NCBI RefSeq assembly: GCF_001949145.1
Contig: NW_019091404.1
Span: forward strand, 1,550,061-1,614,060
Length of the DNA stretch: 64,000 nucleotides
Reading direction: 5' to 3'
Origin: Acanthaster planci
Lineage: Eukaryota > Echinodermata > Asteroidea > Valvatida > Acanthasteridae
This document shows, piece after piece, positions 48,909-62,850 of this stretch; the first letter of the stretch is position 1, and each line of letters begins with the position of its first letter. The translations under genes and the position numbers were made by a program. A model generated the notes under the pieces. That model made no database searches and had not been told where the DNA came from. It saw only the letters and a list, made by a program, of their open reading frames with translations.

Positions 48909-51900
48909 GTAAGTGGGCTCTATACTATTCAAAAGTTGAAGGGCTAATCGGTATTTTGCGTCCAGTTTTTATTACTAGGCCTAAGTTAAGCCAGGCTAAG
49001 ACAGGTAGGCCTAACTATCAGTAGGCCTAGTGACCGATTTTGATAGGCCTACTATCACATTCACAGTCGGTCACTGTGAATAGAGCCTAGGCCCATGTTG
49101 AATTTGAAAAAAAAGCCAGTTATGAATTTTAAACCGATCAAGTTTTGAAGACCAAAATTACGTATAACTATTTAAAGGAAGGATTACTATTAGGCCTTAT
49201 CATTTTAGGCATGCTGAAAAAAATTGTAACCCTGGTAACATGGATGGTGGATAAAAAATATAAAGACATAGAATTTTTACATACTAGGATACATTCATGG
49301 CTTCCCCAGATATAATTGATGAAAGTGAAAGTTATTCCGATAACTGACATGGCTGATAAATTGTGGATGATAAACATCGCAGAACCGGATCATGGGCAGT
49401 TAGTCGTCTATCTTAACACATATTTGAGAATATTTACACCATGAAGATTTTTTTCCCTGTAAATTCCTAGTTGATGTGTCATGGATAAATAGTCAGTGAG
49501 CACGTAATCCACATTTTTTTCAAAATTAAATGACACAGACCTCGAAAATGTCTAGTTGCTTTAAAGACCTTGGAAAGAGTTCCATATATAGACAACACCA
49601 ATTGATAACAAGTCTTAAAAAGTGAAATGTAGCTTAGAAAATTCTGAACCATTTCCTTAGAAAACCTTTATTTCAGACAAGTCTCATAGGTTTGTGCACA
49701 GGGGCATCAAGTGTTGTCAGTGTATATGGAACTCTTTCCTAGACCTTAATGAGTATTATCAATTTGAGATTGACAAATCATCAGGGACGGCTGACTTGGG
49801 TTGTTGAGGGATGATGGTGAGGATGATGACGAAAAGCATCTTTTCAGTGAGCCAGAACTTTCATGGATTGCCTTATTAGGTTTTTCTTTTTGCTTTTTAA
49901 TTGTTGGGAATAAAAAGAAGTAAAACTTCCCTTGAGTCCTCCGAGTATTGTTTGCAGCATGCAATGTACATGTATGTCGGCACTGTAAGTTAATAACATT
50001 TGGTGATAACCGTAAGATATTTTGCTCCATTGGACTAGAACTTGTACACATTTGATGTCTGCAGAAGTACATGTATATACCGGTGTGATGTACATGTACA
50101 TTGTCTGGAAGATGTGTGTTGCATGGAGAAGGAACGGTTGAAGTAAGTCAAGATCTTGGGAGGGGAAGCGTCTGGGCCCCCCCCCTGCAAGAAGGCAGTG
50201 GTCAACCCTACAGTGTAAATGGTTCTTCATTCCAAAATTCCATGACTCGGCCCGATGGGCCTTCCCAACCCCACCCCCAGACGCCCATCCCTAGGAGGTT
50301 ATTAAGTCTTTTGTAGGGACTATTGAATTAAATTCTAATTGGATTGTACGGGTAGGAGGGACTCTTAATCCTCCCTTGAGGAAGGAGCCAGGTAAACAGG
50401 AGGACCTAATGATGCTGCGCTGTGGCAGACATTATTTGGAACATCTTAGTGCCTGTGTTTAGCAGGTGTTGATTTTTTTGTTGTGTAAATTACTAAATGT
50501 GACCCCTGTAACTGTTTACAGCTATGGTAATAACAGATTTGGCTACATGTAGTTCATGAAGGCCAACAAAATCAAATTATCCAATGTGTACTTGTTCTGC
50601 CTTGTTCTTGAGTGGGCGTGTTTGACATTTCATTGGTGTGTATTATTTCAAGCTGGTGCTCCAGTCTCCTTTTGACTAAAGAGGTTTATAAATAGATTCC
50701 AAAAATATCCAGCATGTGCTTTATTTTGCAGGTCTGGCAAATGTCATTGTGCACTGTAACATAAACAGTCTAGTACATGTAGGGGTACATGTACAGCACA
50801 TTGGGAGGTGGTGCCATCCTGTTCAGAAAAAAAGTCATGTACATGTGTACTGGTAGTCAACTTTCTGTTTTAGATGCTGTGCTACTTACAAGTCCAATTC
50901 CTTTTAGCAGTGACTTCTCTTAGGATTTTACAGAGGAATAAATCTTACCGTGCCTTGCCTGCCCGTATAGAGGGATCCCAATACGACGCTTTTAGCGTCG
51001 ATCTGCGCACTTCCGCGTTTGAAAACGAGGCTGTATGTGCCAGCTTCAATTCTTAATACGATCAGATGATTGAAAGTAAGAAGTCAAGACACAAAATACA
51101 TAAAGGTATGTTAAATTCAGACTTTTCAGGCTGAAAAGTTTTGTGGAAGAGTCTTTCAGGATGACTTGACGCGTAAAATCAAAAAGAAAAAATAACGACA
51201 ATTGACCGCAAACTAACATACCTGCGATGGTCCTTTATCTTGTGCAGTGGGCGTGGTTTAAACTGAAGTGGTGTCACACTTACGAACCGGATACTGCATG
51301 TACTGTGTCGACTCCACGGGCGCTCGCGACGAAGTTAAACACAGAGAGCCTCGGTTTCGATGCAGATATGCGCAGACAGCGCTAATATGAAAATCCATCT
51401 ATTGCCTTTCAGGTGCATGTAAAGAATGGTTAGGGCTAATCCTAACCATCCTCGGTCCTTCAAAATCCTCCGGGCGGTTTTGGAGAATTTCGGAGGACTG
51501 AGGGTGTGTCCTAGCCAAAAGGACCTAGGCGGTTGGGGTCAATGTCATGATAGAAGTGTTTCTGAAGGAAAACATTGTATTTGTACAGTGGAGATACTTG
51601 TCGATTCTGAATACTTAGTAGTAGGTACTGAATGTGATTCATGGTGCATGTATTTCGACAGCCTTGCTCGGCATTCTTGAGTGTGTGGCATTTGCAGTCA
51701 ACTTGCGATTACTCAGCGTTTCAATCTATCTATCTGCAGAGCATGACCGATGTAAATACATTTTCTCTGTGAAATATGGTTTTATAATCAGACCGGAGAT
51801 ACCGTACATTGTATGATTGATAACTTGGGCTGTGCTGCCTTCTTTGTCTATCAACTGCCATAGCTCAGCATTATGTTAGACATCTCTGGTTGGAATCTCT

Positions 51901-54900
51901 CGTTGTTAATTCGTTTTGAATGTCTTAGGCCATGTGCAAGTTACCCGGTACACAACGGGGAAGGGAAATCATAAAGGGAAATATATACTTCAAATTGAAA
52001 CTTAAATTTCAGCGTTTCAGTTCCTCCTGAAGTGTGTTGGAGATCTTCATTATCTCACAACAAAACCTTCTTTATGCTTTTGAAAAAAATGTTCTTTCTT
52101 CACAAGGGTTGTATCTTGCATTTTCTTGTGTGTACAAAACAGTGTTCCTCTGGAAAAATTTTTTTCTCTTCAATTTAAAATGTAACATCTGAATTTTTGT
52201 AAACAGATAAACCACAATCCCTTTGTATGGAAATACCCTGGTACATTCAGTTGTTGTATACTGACTTTATATTCCACTCATTTCATCTTTTTTTCCAGTT
52301 TGTGTCCATAGAGAAACCTTTACAAAATGTACATGTATATCAAAATCTTCAATATATTTACAGCGACCAGTGACTGCATGTCTGGTACAGCGAGGACCTC
52401 AAGCATTATCCTAATAGACTGGTTCTACCTATATGTGTGTGAAAGGTTTAAGGTTCTGTTTATGGCAAGTTACGGTACATGTACGTGCACATGCAGGATT
52501 GCAGGTACATGTAAGTGTCACGCAGTTGCATGAATGAACATAGCTAAGAATTCAGCGCTGTTTGTACATGCACAGTGCAGTATTCAACTTTGCACTACTG
52601 GATATAATATACTGGTACAGTCATATACAGAATGCAATAAGGATAATTTGCTGATTTTATCGTGTTTGCAAATGTACACATAAGGTCACCGGTTATCTCT
52701 GGTAACCTTTGTGACATCTTTAAATTTGGTTCTTTCACTTTTCTTTTGGAAACTTCCTTTTGTCACGACAGATATACGGACATGAGTTATGTACTGGTAC
52801 ATGTATCCATATGGTATGTTTGTGAGTGCCGTGTTTTTGAAATTATTTTTTTTTTAAACATGGCACTGTAGAAATTTTTTTTAAGACGTGCATTGTTTGT
52901 GCTGGATTCCGCACCAGTTTATGCCTTCCAATTGTATACATGCCATTATGTGGGATAGTCTTTAGATACACCTGTACATGTAATCATGAAAACTTGATAG
53001 CACTCTGTCTTGTCGGCATTGTTTACATTTAAGTAGGTTATCCTACATGCATTTGGAAATGTGCCCCCTATTTCCCCATAGACCCTTTTCTCTGCATCCA
53101 CACATTGAGAGGGGGTCTGGTTTCTCACCACCCAAAAGGCCTGTGAGTGTGTGTTTGCATACATGGCCTAGGTACTGTACATGTGCATGTCTAAGCGAAT
53201 TCAATCAGTCTACGGTATGGAGGAGCTATTGACTTGCAAGGCTCCCTGTGATTACTTAATGACGTGCCAATTTATGAATGTTGAATCGGTCAACTTCTTT
53301 TTTTTTTATCAAAGGCCATCTCTTTCCATGCTTCTCTAGTAAGCCTGGGAGAGTTGATAAGAACAACAACTGCAGGGGCTCCCAAAATGACATAATCAGC
53401 ATACCAGATAAAGAAAAAAAAAATGTTGCTGCTGCTCCTTTGTCTGTGGGCGATGGAGCTTGCTGGCAGGGCTGTGGCTGATGCCCACGACAACAGGAAG
53501 ATATCAATTTCTTTTGTTTGAAGGACTAATGACTGAAAAGGCGACAGTTATAAAGTGCACTAGGGGTCAGGCTTTTGCTGAGCTCTGACAAGCAAAAGGC
53601 AAGTTTCAAAGGAATTAATGTCTTCCAAAATCTGAATGAAACAAAGGAAAATACATGCAGTTATATTTTCCTCCATGTAGAACGAAGCCCTTTTGAAAGT
53701 CTCCTAAAAGTAGACAGTATGTACATGTACCGGTACATGTATGCTTTACTTTAGTTTAGATGCAATAGAACTTTGTGCAGCGATTTCATTTTTGAAAAAG
53801 AGTTGCAGGTACACGTACACTAGTATTTGACCACGGTGATTTGACTGAATAGCACTTGAAATTTGCTGTTGAGTAGACCATTTGGATTTTTATAATAGAG
53901 TAAAAGTTTGATGTGTTCTCTTGAAATATATATCGGGACATCTCCAATTAACAACCCAATTTCTTCGTAGCTGAGAACTTTGTATGTTCATTTGTGCAGT
54001 TTCATGTAATGTACATGTACGAACTCAACCATAGAGCAATGTTGATTTCAGAGGTCAAAGGTCACTTCATAATATCAAGCACCACACTGAGGGTGGAATT
54101 GAATCAATTAAAATGATACTTCTTGGCCCGGCCTCTTGGGGCATCTGCTCCAGCAGCTTGGTTGCTTCTTCAAGGCGGCATGCTGGCACACATGCTCTCT
54201 GAGATGTTACACGGGATAGTCCTCAAGAATTCAATTTCAGAGACATGTTAACCCTTGGGTACCAGTTAAAATTACACAGAGCCTCAGAGGTGCTCTGTGA
54301 AAGTGGGAATATACTCATCATATGACACTTGCGCCACTTAACTTTCGCTGTCGTCAAAACATACATGTACTGTATCTGGACTACACTTTACATGTAACTG
54401 ATTGTTTAATTCTCTCTTGATTACATAGGTACATGTACGGTACCGGTACCAATACAAATATTTATGTGTTTATTTTTCCCTGTTTTCCAAACTGATTGAA
54501 ACCAAAACTTACGCTTTCGTTTTTTCCCGTTTTTCGCCCTAATTATGCATGCATCACAAAAGCAAGTGAAAGGTTATCTCCCCGCTCATTCATCTTTGCC
54601 ATTTGTTTGGTTTGTCTTCCTTCTTGCAAATCAAACTACAAAAGTGCACCCCAAGAGGAGTTGCGTGCGCACTGCCATCCAGAAACAAATCCCAGTCTGT
54701 ACCATCAACTCAATTCCAAATGATCGAGGTCGAACTGTGTGTTGACACAGTACAAGGAAATTGCTGTTGCTTTTATCTGAGGAATTGTTGCAGGAGAGGA
54801 AATTGTTCATATTTGCGACCAGATTGGAGATATCCTGTATTCCTTTCCTTTGTAGAATGCTGGGGCAGTGTTAACCGTAATACATTCCCACATCCTTGTC

Positions 54901-57900
54901 GGAAAATGAAGGATACGTGCAGACCTACTTGCACAAGTAAGAGTGTTTTGCCACTTTGATCACAGTCAATTTGAGTTAACATGTAGGGCCTAACAGAAGT
55001 AGTACCCCCCCCATAAAAATTGGTTCGGGGGGGGAGAAGGAGCTTCACCCTAAAATCCCATCCCCTCAAACAATAAATCCTCCAAAGTTGGTCTTGAAAA
55101 CTGTTTTCTCTGACAGAAAGCAGGATGACTGAGATCTTGAAACAATCGTCAGCAATGTCAATCTTTACATTACTTTAAAAAAGTTGGTTTCATTTTGCCA
55201 TTCTTACAGACTTGTTTTTGTCCTCTGAAGTAAAAAAAAAAAAAAATCTGAATACTTGTGGGTGGTCCTGGAGGTTAAACTTCTGATTCTCAATTACATG
55301 ATGCCCCTTGTCTCTGCCTTAGAGCTCCTTATAAATACACTGTGCTTAGACAGATGTTTAGATTTTTTGTCAATGGAATTGGACCTGCCCCAAACCACTG
55401 GAAAGCCACAGTTTTAGTAACACCTTGACATTCAAGTAATTCAGGCCTTGTACCCAAGTTCTCCTTGACAGGTCCCTATGCCTGAACCTCAGCATCTGCA
55501 GGTGCACTTGTAGATGTGCAAACATCCAGAGGGAAATGATTAGGGCCTCAGTTAATGTACCTACTTAGCCTTCTCTGGTATGATTTATTTCTCAGCGTTG
55601 GCTGTGAATGCCTTCCTGTCGCACTGTTGAGCATCCCGGTGAAAGGTCTGTCTAAATCATCCGGGCCCGGACAAACAGCCAATGACTGTTGTGTGCACGT
55701 TGTAGAAGCCCTGCCGCAAAGATGGGCGGTTTCAGAGACCAGCAAACTAAAAAAAATCACTTCTAACTTCTGCATTTTTTGTCATGTAAACAAGCACTTC
55801 AACCTCTCAAAAGCATAGATATGCTTCCTAAAGGGTCCCCCCACTCAATTTTTCATGGCAGTATACCGGTACATATTTCATAGGATTTGGAAACTTGAGT
55901 GAAAACTTAAGCAGATTAGATGCCCTTAAAGGTGGCAGTGTGATAGCAATATTTTGAATATTTACTAGAACCCAAGTTATCAAACTCAGGGTTAGTGTTA
56001 AAAAAATTCACAGCTTCATTGGACAAACATGGAGGAATTACATGTAGAATTAAAACAGCTTGTATGGTGTGGTCTTCATCTGTTATTGCAAAGTAACCTG
56101 ACACAATAAGTGTATAAATGCCGTTGAACCTGAAGGGTGCGATAAGGTGTGATTCAATTCAGTGTAAACAGAAGGTGATGATAGGATGCGTATGGAATGC
56201 GTGTTGGCTCTCCTCCCACCCATGTGACCTCCAGCTCTCTAATGCTGAACTTTGACCTACCCCAGTTTGTAGGGGCGGCAAAACGGTATGTTGTTTTGGG
56301 AGAGGAGTGTGCTGCACTGGTCCTCACTTTTGGTAATGCTTGCCCTGTATTTGGACTGAGCGATTGCTGTGTTTGTAAATATGCAAGAGATTATTGTTGT
56401 GGGTGAGTCTGGGAAACGGTGGTTTTTGTTTATTTCAACATGCCAGATATGTGTACATGTACCCTGTTGACCTTGAAATACTTGATCATTTCAACCAGAG
56501 AGCTACCAGATAGTTATTAAGTTAACTTATTAGCAATCCGGCAGGGGGGCTTTTTGTTTTTGGTCATTTTATTGTACTGACCTGCAAACTAAGAAATGAA
56601 ATGAAACCAAATTATTCCTGGTGCACGATCGTACGCACTGGCCTACCAGTACATAGAGAGAACTGAAAGTAGTTGTTGAAAGTTAAAAAAAAATTTCTGG
56701 AGAAAGAGGTGTACTTATCTTTACAAACATGTTATATGTACCAGCAGCATGACTACACTCATGCTGTGCAGATGTGCATGTACATGTAGGTGGATCTATG
56801 GCACAGTGAATTTATCCCAGATGTGGCTCGCTTGAGATGGAGACCCCACCCATGTGTACCTGTACATGTATGTACATTTACTCCCTCAGTTTGAACAAGC
56901 CTGATCCATGTACGTAGCCAGCAGCGATCCCATTTAGCATGCACTTTGTCAATGTCAGACTGCGGTGAATTATCTTGCTGCCTGAGTACAGTAGCATCTG
57001 TGTCCAATAGGCCACCGGTGGGACTCCAGGAGGGTGGTTGGGGCAAAAGGGAGCTGTGCTGTGACCAAAAAACATCCATGGTACGTGTACCCTTGTGGCT
57101 GTTACCAGGACATCAGCAGTCCCTTTAAAACTCCCAGGCATAAAAGATCAACACTTGACAGGTCTGTGAAATACTGACATCAATTCCTTCTTGCCAGCCA
57201 AGCGTAAGTAATCTCCCCACTGTTAGAAACAGCAGACTTGTCCCGCTTCCTAAATCACAAAGATAAAGAGATTGGGTTTTCACTTTTTTTCCGTTCTTTG
57301 ATGTTGGAGCACTCCAGCAGAGGATGCAATGTTCCCCTTGAGATCATCCACAAACAAGGAGTGAATTAGACTGTTTGGATAGAAAATCTTTAGTGGGGAA
57401 CCCCCCAGGCTTGTGGGTAATTTTTCTTGTTGAAGCGACTGAGGTTCAAGGTGAGGGAATTGGATCTTGGCAGACGCTAGGCAATGCATTGCAGTGTCCC
57501 CAAGCTAAACAGATGCTGCTTGGATTTTGGGGCATTAAATTTGGGCCGCAATTTACCCATCAGAAGGCAAGTGCGTGGGAAAATGACATGTCTTCTAGGT
57601 GCTTTTGAGACCCTTGGGAGGCCATTGTCATATTCGGGGTGGTCATGTGCCATCTTGAGGGCCAGGCTGGAAGCTGTTGTTGAAATGTGGTGAGCTTGAC
57701 ACAGTGTGCCGGGATTACGTGTAGATGGAGAAGGGAAATGTTGCCGGTGGGTTTGCTTGGGATGAAATCTGAATTGACATCTACTGATACATGTATAGGG
57801 TGTGTCTTTACATAACTGATGTTCTTAAAAGAAAAAAAGAGGGACTGTGCGTATCATACATGGGTGTAGGCCTACCGCATTTGGGATGGTGCCACTTGTC

Positions 57901-60777
57901 ACTTCATACATACATGTATATGGATGCACAGCACAGGTACGGTACATGTACCACACCAGTACACGACAGAATACAGACTTACCAGTAAGCTACATGTACA
58001 TTCAACCAGGGTTCAATTAATAGATTGGCCGTGTGTGTACGTGCTTGTGTTCTACAAGCACGTAAAATGTACAGTAGGTAGACTACCGCTTAAATAGACT
58101 TGTAAAAGGTTTACAGTGTACATGAAAATGTTAGCTTATTCAAATTGCATTGTATCCATTTGTGTTCCTTCCTTACGGTATGTCGGGAGAGACCAAAAAA
58201 ATGAGAACACACTTGTGCCGGTACCATGAAAACATGCACGTTTGTTCTGTGAGACGATTGTTATATGGTCATACATTCCACGGCTTGGTACATGTACACG
58301 TAATTCCTATTTTTCCTAACAAATGCTGGCAAAGTTCATGGTGAGTGACCTTTGTGTGTTGACCTATGCTTAATACTGTGCTGTCATAACATAGATGTCA
58401 ATTTGTACTGTGCAGAACACACATGCACATGTACAAACTGGTTTACAGTATGTACCATGCTTATGTACAGACTGTGTACGTGATATTCATGCAGTCAGTG
58501 TGATATTTGGGGAGTTACATGTTTACTCAGTCTTGGTAATGGATTTACCCTGGGCTGGTTGTTGAGGTCTACTGCCAGATGCATTTCTTCTGTCAGTTCT
58601 GGATTATAAGATCTCACTGTGGACTTGTACCGGTAGAATGTTTCTGGGGTTTGCTTTTAGGGAGGGAATTTTACCCGAGGTCGTGGATGTGGTTTGAACA
58701 TGTTGGAAGGGTTCCCTTATGGGGGGGGGGGAATTGGCCACTGGGTTATCAGTAGCTTGATTTAGATTTGAAGAGTTTAGTCTTAATCAGTGTTCAAACT
58801 GCAAATTGTGATAAGCCAATGCCTGCCTACATTTACTAGCACTTGTTTACATTTTGTGTGGTACTGATAATGACCATGTGTGGGATATTTGCAGGGAGTT
58901 GGTGTGGTTTACTGGACTTCAGTAAAATAATCTTTGTTTTCCATTTGACAGTGACAAAAATCATACACAGGGCATGTGGCTCGATCCTTCCTGGTATTTT
59001 CAACTGGCCAGCATGAAGTGACATTGGTTACAAGTATGTACTGTACATGTACAGTATCGGTACATGTACATGTACATGTGCACCTGTACCCATGTGTACA
59101 TACCGGTACCCGCACATGTAGTGTACATGAAGGGCTGGATACCGGTAGATTGTCAGGTAGTTAAACCGTCTAATCGGAATATAGTCTATATGAACCAGAG
59201 TTCTCGACATGTAGGCCCTCGTACAGAGGCCTACATGTACATGTGCTGTATCAATTGTTATCACAGCTAAACAAAATCCACACAATTAGGGCAGCTTGTA
59301 ACACAGAAGCTGTGTCATTAGTTGAATGAAAAAAAATGCTTACTGCCAACCTGACCTTCAAGCTGTTTATTGTTATTCTTTGAAAGTATTATTTGGCAAT
59401 GGATATTGGAATCTTTAAGAGTTGGCACAAATCAATGAAAGAGTGTTTTCTTTTGCTGGCCGGCACACAATGGGGAGCTCTTGAGAGTGCTTAGTTAGTT
59501 GCAACGTCTGGCTTTATTAAATAGGCAACAGACAATTTACAAGGGGGGCCTTGTAGAGCTTGCCCTGCCATACCCCCTGATATGCACCCTGGAGGGGGGA
59601 GACAAAATTACCATTAGTCTAAACATTCCCCAGGGGAAGGTGTTGGGTCCAGACACCTCTTTTGACATCTGAGTTCCTGGACAAATGACCTCCTTTGAAA
59701 AAAATTGTGAAAATGGGACAGAGGGTTTGAAATTGTCGAGTTGGCTGGTGAATTGGAAATGATTGCCCTGTGTTTTTTTTTTATTGCCGTAGCCTTTCAG
59801 CTTTGTAGGCCAACTCAACAGACTATGATGAGCAAAAGTAAAACCAACTGAAAATTGTTTAGGGAAAAGAAGCATACCAGTACATGTACCGGTATACATG
59901 TACTGGGTTTTTAGACATTGGTGTGATCTACTGTACATGTCGTTTAGCCTGAAGACTCTGGACGAAATCTGATTTGTACTGGTATTTACTAGGCATAAAG
60001 TTGAATGTGGAACGTGCGCATTTTCTGTGATATACATGTACGTGTATGCTGTCTCTCAACTGGCTTGAGGACCAAGGATCTGACATTTCCATCAACCTAA
60101 AAACCCCAAGGGGTGTAGTAAAAAACAGTCCTTATAAATTGAACAGCCTTGTAGCTTAGGATGGGGAAAAAAGCAAAGAGCCTGTTTACGTCAGTGTAAC
60201 ATTTTTGTATAAAAAGAAGTTTGTGTATTATGATTCACATGTACATGTATACCTCACAAGATAAGATGGTGCATAGAAATGCATGAAGCAGAACTATTCG
60301 ACTCAGTTTTTTTGGTCATTGTTTTAGGATTGGCATCCTTGTATCCTAACTTGGTCATGATAGTTAACCCAACAGTCTTGATTATCTCGAAAGTCTTAAG
60401 CTGCTTTAACACAAAAAAATTTTCTTAAACGAAAGGAAATCTTGCTCGATAAATCAGGTAACCAGCCAAACCTCCATGTGACGTATAGGCCCTATTGTTT
60501 TGGGATGGTCTTTAGCCGTCTTTTGGTTAGCGTGACAATCAGGCGGGTAACCTTTCCTTTTGTAAGGAATTTTTTTCACGCTTAAGAAACTTTTGTGCTT
60601 AAGCTGCTGTATGAAATTAGCCCCAGGCCTGAAGCCAAAGACGTCTCTACAAGGCCATATTTGGAGATGGCCCTACTTAACCACATTGCCAAGAAAAAGC
60701 AGGGCAAATTCCACTTTTTTCATCTTGTTTAGTACCTAATGTGAGTCATCTTTGTGTTTCTCTCTTAAATCCAGCAG
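48909..60777 (+). other. Putative first intron of the ACK-like gene
   Basis: If the CpG block is the first exon, this 11.9 kb is intron 1. TACATGTA repeats reappear from about 49.97 kb (for example near 50.08, 50.77, 53.72 and 59.04-59.12 kb). I found no supportable coding exon; the open frames up to 166 codons have no recognisable family. A short CpG-containing patch lies at about 51240-51400. Confidence 0.45.
59036..59118. repeat. TACATGTA-type repeat cluster
   Basis: TGTACTGTACATGTACAGTA then GGTACATGTACATGTACATG and a TACCGGTACC end, in the kinase intron. Confidence 0.8.
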
Positions 60778-60813
60778 GTCTTGAGTGGCTGACATGCTAA
60801 GGGTTCCCCCACC

Positions 60814-61026
60814 ATGCCTTACGAAGGCACCCTCTATGAGTTCCTGAGCGAAGTGGGCCTGCAGCAGTACCACCAGGACTTTGTCAGCAAGCTCGGGGTG
60901 ACCGCCATCGATCACCTCGCCTACGTCCAGACCGACGATGTGCTGCAGCTGGGCATGACTCAGCCCGAGTGGCGGCGGCTACGGGCGTCCATGAAGAAAG
61001 TTAAGAAGGGCAAATTCAAGCCTGGG
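60814..61026 (+). CDS. ACK-like kinase first coding exon (SAM domain)
   Basis: The exon probably begins at 60775 or 60778 after a tandem CAGCAG acceptor. The ATG is at 60814 and the donor is CCTGGG|GTGAGT after 61026. It is GC-rich compared with the introns. The 71 codons form one five-helix SAM-like unit ending in a basic KKVKKGKFKPG tail. Confidence 0.88.
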
Positions 61027-62850
61027 GTGAGTGCTTGGGGATACAGTGGGCATGGCAAGTTGTTGGTTGGCAGCCATCTTGGCCTGACTTAAATGCACAT
61101 TGCTAAATGTAGCCTTTGGTACATGCATGCCTGGGCTTTTTGCTTCATCTCTAGATCTTCAATTTTATTTCAGAGTCATTTTCCAAAGTTTATTGTGCAA
61201 AATGTACCAGTGCTTCAAGCTTTTGCCACTGAGTGAAACAGAACGTCATCAAACTGTCGGCAGTCTAACAAGGGACTAAGTTCAAAACTTAAAAGCCAGA
61301 ATCCGAGGCTTCAGATAATGCCAAGGTTTAGGAAACAGTCTTTGTCTTGAAAACCCAAGATGTGAAAATTTGTTTTCATTGTGTATGTGGGTTTTTTTTG
61401 GGGGGGGGGAATCCTTTTCTGGGGTATTCCCCTCCCCTTTTTGAAACTCTTTGACACTTCCTCCTTCCTTGTCTTCTCTCGCTTCCATTGTCTGCTTGGT
61501 TTTAGCAAGGATTCAGTGAGTGCTGCAAGTAGTTGATCCCTGGTAAGATAACTGGGTTGCAGAGAAAGTTGCACTGTCAGTTTCAAGTCCTGAAAAGGCC
61601 CTCGTAGACAGTGTCTGATGGCCATGTGACTTCTGAAAAGGTTGTCTGGTCAGTCGTAAAGCTGCTGTACAGTCCAATTTTCTGGGCTAGATAGAACTTA
61701 AGTTTACATGTACATGTATGTACATCGTTTTTTTTTTCTAGAACACATCTGGTGTCAGATGTCAACAGTTTTTGAAAAAAAAGCAGTGGTAACATTCTAC
61801 ATGTCATGTTGGGCAGTTCTTCCAATTACAGATGTGCCGAGGTATAGACATGTTGCAAAGTTATACCTATTGCAGAAAGTTTGCTCAATAAAAGTCAAGT
61901 TCAGTATGAACACGAAGGTCTAACGATTCTTGATGGCTCTACATGTAGCTTTAAAGTTCATTTGGGAAAATGAACTTTAAACTTGGAAAAATCGGCTGGT
62001 AGGTACACCTCCAGAAAGAAAAACAAACAGCCCCTTATTGCAAAGTGTTCCCTGAGAGTTCACAGGGGACAAAGTGAGCACCCCATTTGCTAGATTTAGG
62101 ATTTGGTGTGATGGGGGGGGGAGGGAGAGTGATTTGACCTTGTCTTCTATTGGATAATGGGAATAACCTATCCCAGTTAATAACATCATTGCCTTGGGGC
62201 AGGAACCAGATTGATGTGGTTAGGTGACATCTGTGAGTCATCCAGTTCCCACAAATTTTAAAGGAGCCCTTATGGTTTTGCTGTTTGCGGAACTCTGAAA
62301 TTCGTGTTTGCTGCAGAACATAACATCCTGCATTGTTCCTGGAACTGTTGTGGTATAAATTATGCACCATTTGAGAACCGCACAAAGTCCCATCTACTTT
62401 GCTGTAATATTACCAAGTGACTGCATTTTTTTTGTTGTGATCCTACTGGTAATGCTGGGTAGCCTGAGGTTCCCATTCACTTGTTTTTCATTCTGTAAAT
62501 CAACAGACTGCCTGAACTACGGTATCAATGGTGAGCTATATTTATGTCCAACTAAAGTCAGAAGAGTATACCTTAATTAATTTAGCCCCACCCTAAATCT
62601 GTGTCTGCTACAGAATTTGGTGAAATACTGTGAGCCAAAGCATGCAAAGGGGGTTTTCCTTTGATTTCAGAAGAATGCCAAGGTATCCAAGACCAAACCC
62701 ACCATCGTCAGGGTGCCCTCGCAGACGAGCTCACCCTCAGGGGGTCACATCATCCCGGCCTCAGCTATCAACATCCTGGACCGGGAACTGGGCAGAGGGG
62801 AGTTTGGCAAGGTGATGCAGGGGATATGGACTGACAAAGATGGCCAGAAG
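60814..62850 (+). CDS. ACK/TNK2-family non-receptor tyrosine kinase, 5' coding part
   Basis: Two coding exons (60814-61026 and 62671-62850) join in phase 0 and give the first 131 residues. Residues 1-67 form a SAM-like domain (GTLYEFLSEVGLQQYHQDF, then GMTQPEWRRLR), the N-terminal module of ACK kinases. A Ser/Lys-rich linker follows, then HIIPASAINILDRELGRGEF and the kinase glycine loop GRGEFGKV at 112-119. The pattern is close to Drosophila Ack and vertebrate TNK2, Cdc42-effector tyrosine kinases acting in endocytosis and receptor signalling at the cytoplasmic face. The start is well defined: an in-frame TGA at 60790-60792 lies just upstream and the ATG sits in CCCACCATG. The remaining kinase domain, SH3, Cdc42-binding and UBA parts would be beyond the right edge. 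TNK1 and TNK2 cannot be separated from this much sequence. Confidence 0.88.
61027..62670 (+). other. ACK-like intron between SAM and kinase exons
   Basis: Canonical GTGAGT...TTTGATTTCAG boundaries enclose 1.6 kb. The interior has poly-G and poly-T runs near 61390-61410 and 62110, and one TACATGTACATGTATGTACA at about 61706. No other structure was noticed. Confidence 0.8.
62671..62850 (+). CDS. ACK-like kinase second coding exon (linker and glycine loop)
   Basis: The acceptor TTGATTTCAG and donor CAGAAG|GTAAGG bound 180 bases (60 codons, phase 0 both sides). It encodes KNAKVSKTKPTIVRVPSQ, the conserved GGHIIPASAI block just before the kinase fold, GRGEFGKV and QGIWTDKDGQK. The next exon should start at the strand carrying the VAIK-type lysine. 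Confidence 0.9.

Noticed and set aside
54603-54959. 118-codon plus-strand frame with many cysteines
   Set aside because: Cysteines are irregularly spaced, no signal peptide or known repeat, no supporting splice structure.
59537-60037. 166-codon open frame on the minus strand
   Set aside because: Partly built from TACATGTA repeat (Met-Tyr, Cys-Thr runs); no family, opposite strand to the kinase gene.
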